Source: Devosia sp. Root413D1
Lineage (GTDB): Bacteria > Pseudomonadota > Alphaproteobacteria > Rhizobiales > Devosiaceae
DNA length: 64,000 nucleotides
Assembly: GCF_001425235.1 (NCBI RefSeq)
Contig: NZ_LMEA01000002.1
Coordinates: 17,974 to 81,973 of the forward strand
Direction of reading: 5' to 3'
The notes under the pieces were generated by a model that saw nothing but the letters and a program-made list of their open reading frames with translations, was not told the DNA's origin and did no database searches. Within the stretch, counting starts at the first letter, position 1. The number at the start of each line of letters is the position of its first letter. Positions 62,863-64,000 of the stretch are shown piece by piece. Position numbers and translations under genes: made by a program.

Positions 62863-63543
62863 ATGAACCGCATGCTTGTTACCACCGCCCTCGCCGCCAT
62901 CATGGGCCTCACCGCCCTCGCACCCGGCGCCTATGCCCAGTCGGCCCCGGCCACCCCGGATGCGCCGGCTGTGACGCAGCCCGACGACAAGGGCCCCGGC
63001 CCCCGGGGCGATCGTCCCGGCGAGCATAAGGGTGGCCAGCGCGGCGGCATTGCCGGGTTGATCTGCAGCACCGATGGCGCGGCGCAGCTCGAAACCAAGC
63101 TCGCCGATATCGCCACCAAGCTCGCCCTCACCGCCGAGCAGCAGCCGCTATTCGATGCCTACCGCACCGCCGCGCTGACGGCCCAGACCAGCTTCGCCGA
63201 AAGCTGCGCGACGCTGCAGCCGGCCACCGCTCCGGTGACTGCCCCTGATGCCCTCACCATGCTGAAGGACCGCCAGGCCCGCCAGACCGCGGAACTCGAC
63301 GCACTGAACGCCGTGCTGCCGAGCTTCGAGGCGCTCTACAACAGCCTCACCGACGCCCAGAAGGCCACGCTGCAGCCGCTGGTCGGCCCGCATCACGGCC
63401 CGCGTGGTGACGATCACGGCGGCGACCGCGCCGGCCGTGGCGACGAGCACCGGGGCGGCCGGGGTGACGAGCACGGTCGTGGGCGCGATGGGCGCTCGGG
63501 GATGATCGAGCAGCTGCCGGGTAACGGCGCCGTGGCTGGGTAA
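62863..63543 (+). CDS. Spy/CpxP-like periplasmic protein with LTxxQ motifs
   Basis: A 226-residue secreted protein with signal peptide ending AYAQ (about residue 26). The helical core (about 60-170) has two LTxxQ-type motifs, LTAEQQPLF and LTDAQKATLQ, typical of Spy/CpxP periplasmic chaperones. A proline/glycine/charged linker precedes the core. The C-terminal tail is rich in glycine, aspartate, arginine and histidine (GDDHGGDRAGRGDEHRGG), a possible metal-binding segment. It is divergent from the two-component system, as spy/cpxP genes often are. Confidence 0.85.
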   Translation: MNRMLVTTALAAIMGLTALAPGAYAQSAPATPDAPAVTQPDDKGPGPRGDRPGEHKGGQRGGIAGLICSTDGAAQLETKLADIATKLALTAEQQPLFDAYRTAALTAQTSFAESCATLQPATAPVTAPDALTMLKDRQARQTAELDALNAVLPSFEALYNSLTDAQKATLQPLVGPHHGPRGDDHGGDRAGRGDEHRGGRGDEHGRGRDGRSGMIEQLPGNGAVAG

Positions 63544-63559
63544 GCCAGGCGTTAAGGAC

Positions 63560-63587
63560 GCAGTCGGCGAAGTAGCTCGCCGACTGC
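63560..63587 (+). terminator. hairpin after the Spy-like gene
   Basis: A perfect 11-bp stem, GCAGTCGGCGA with TCGCCGACTGC and a 6-base loop, begins 17 bases after the stop codon. No long T-run follows; likely the transcript end. Confidence 0.55.
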
Positions 63588-63655
63588 ACGTTCCGAGGGC
63601 GACGAGGCTCGCAAAGTACTGGCGGGCCGATTCACTGCAATCTCCCCAAACTCGG

Positions 63656-63734
63656 TGTCATCCCAGCGAAAGCTGGGACCCATCTACCCACTTGCGCTGC
63701 GGCGAGTTGGGTCCCAGCTTTCGCTGGGATGACA
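63656..63734 (-). repeat. palindromic dispersed element, copy E (short form)
   Basis: tgtcatcccagcgaaagctg to cagctttcgctgggatgaca, 79 bases. Flanks (ccaaactcgg left, gccggtgggtagg right) place it in the same orientation as copies B and C. Confidence 0.85.
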
Positions 63735-63806
63735 GCCGGTGGGTAGGAGAGAAACTGCCAAGGCCCGAAGGCCCCATCACCCCCGACTGCCCGTCCCGTG
63801 TGCCCC

Positions 63807-64000
63807 TCAGGCCGCCAGCTCCACCTGACCAACCCGCAGCTCCACCGGCGTCGGCCGCCCAAACAAATCCAGCAGCACCTTCAGCCGATCGAGTGAATCG
63901 ACCGCTTCCACCGTGCCGGCAAAGCTGGTGAACGGCCCGGCGGCCACCCGCACCGGCTTGCCGGTCAGCCGCTTCTGCATCGCCTTCAGCGTCTGCTTCG
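63807..64000 (-). CDS. NusG-family transcription factor, C-terminal part (truncated by window edge)
   Basis: The 63 visible C-terminal residues form a KOW domain: GKPVRVAAGPFTSFAGTVEA, then RLKVLLDLFGRPTPVELRVG. This is the NusG C-terminal pattern (V-R-I..GPF..F.G.V and F-GR.TPVEL). The 5' part lies beyond base 64000. Housekeeping nusG is normally followed by rplK; here the stop codon is followed by a repeat and a convergent gene, so a specialised paralogue (RfaH/UpxY-like) is more likely. Confidence 0.82.
   Translation of the reverse strand, partial: KQTLKAMQKRLTGKPVRVAAGPFTSFAGTVEAVDSLDRLKVLLDLFGRPTPVELRVGQVELAA

Overview
The window is a gene-dense, very GC-rich stretch of a bacterial chromosome with short intergenic gaps, many 4- or 8-base start/stop overlaps and a heavy load of ABC importers for sugars and oligopeptide-like solutes. 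Gene content (DUF1537 kinase/PdxA pair, IclR-SMP30 fusion, DgoK, UgpC-type ATPases, the repeat family around cctgcgaaagcagg) fits an alphaproteobacterium of the Hyphomicrobiales, plausibly Devosia-like. The genus is inference from content only. No rRNA, tRNA, CRISPR array, insertion sequence or phage gene was seen.

Left part (32-12262): two divergent operons around a control region at 6837-7158. The minus operon holds a Dpp-type importer (binding protein, two permeases, one fused double ATPase), a DUF1537 acid-sugar kinase and a GntR regulator. The plus operon holds a cytoplasmic BNR/sialidase-fold protein, a PdxA-family dehydrogenase, a DapA/NanA-family lyase, an iron alcohol dehydrogenase and a secreted esterase, and ends at a strong hairpin. 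Together they look like uptake and breakdown of an unidentified acid sugar. A TetR-EthD-hydrolase operon with a clear promoter/operator follows (12326-14702).

14945-21178 is a minus-strand run: ABC exporter-type protein (with an apparent frameshift at its start), a small P-loop kinase, then SpeD, a DUF350 membrane protein, two orphan membrane proteins and a membrane-embedded SpeE-like aminopropyltransferase. The last five form the most unusual system in the window. A CzcD-type cation exporter with a MerR-type promoter follows.

22470-27241 holds a secreted caspase-like (C14) protein with helical repeats, two linked unknown proteins, a DUF4384 protein and a Sel1-repeat protein. 27593-30730 has an AraC regulator, an ABM-fold protein, an HSL-type esterase and an SDR.

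30835-41774 is a sugar-acid catabolic island: aldose epimerase, DgoK, a KDA-dehydratase-like DapA-family enzyme, an enolase-superfamily dehydratase, a complete sugar ABC importer, an IclR regulator fused to an SMP-30 lactonase, and an SDR. It gives a near-complete oxidative (non-phosphorylating start) route: sugar, lactone, aldonate, 2-keto-3-deoxy acid. 42008-53738 is a ROK-regulated Dpp-type importer with two amidohydrolases and a PIG-L deacetylase. 53810-60326 is a LacI-controlled sugar importer with a GH32/68-like glycosidase. 60555-63543 is an OmpR-type two-component system divergent from a Spy-like periplasmic protein. A truncated NusG paralogue lies at the right edge.

Repeats are prominent: five copies of a 79-110 bp palindromic element, two full and one partial copy of a second element, and several GC hairpins. 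All four binding-protein/permease junctions carry a perfect GC hairpin.
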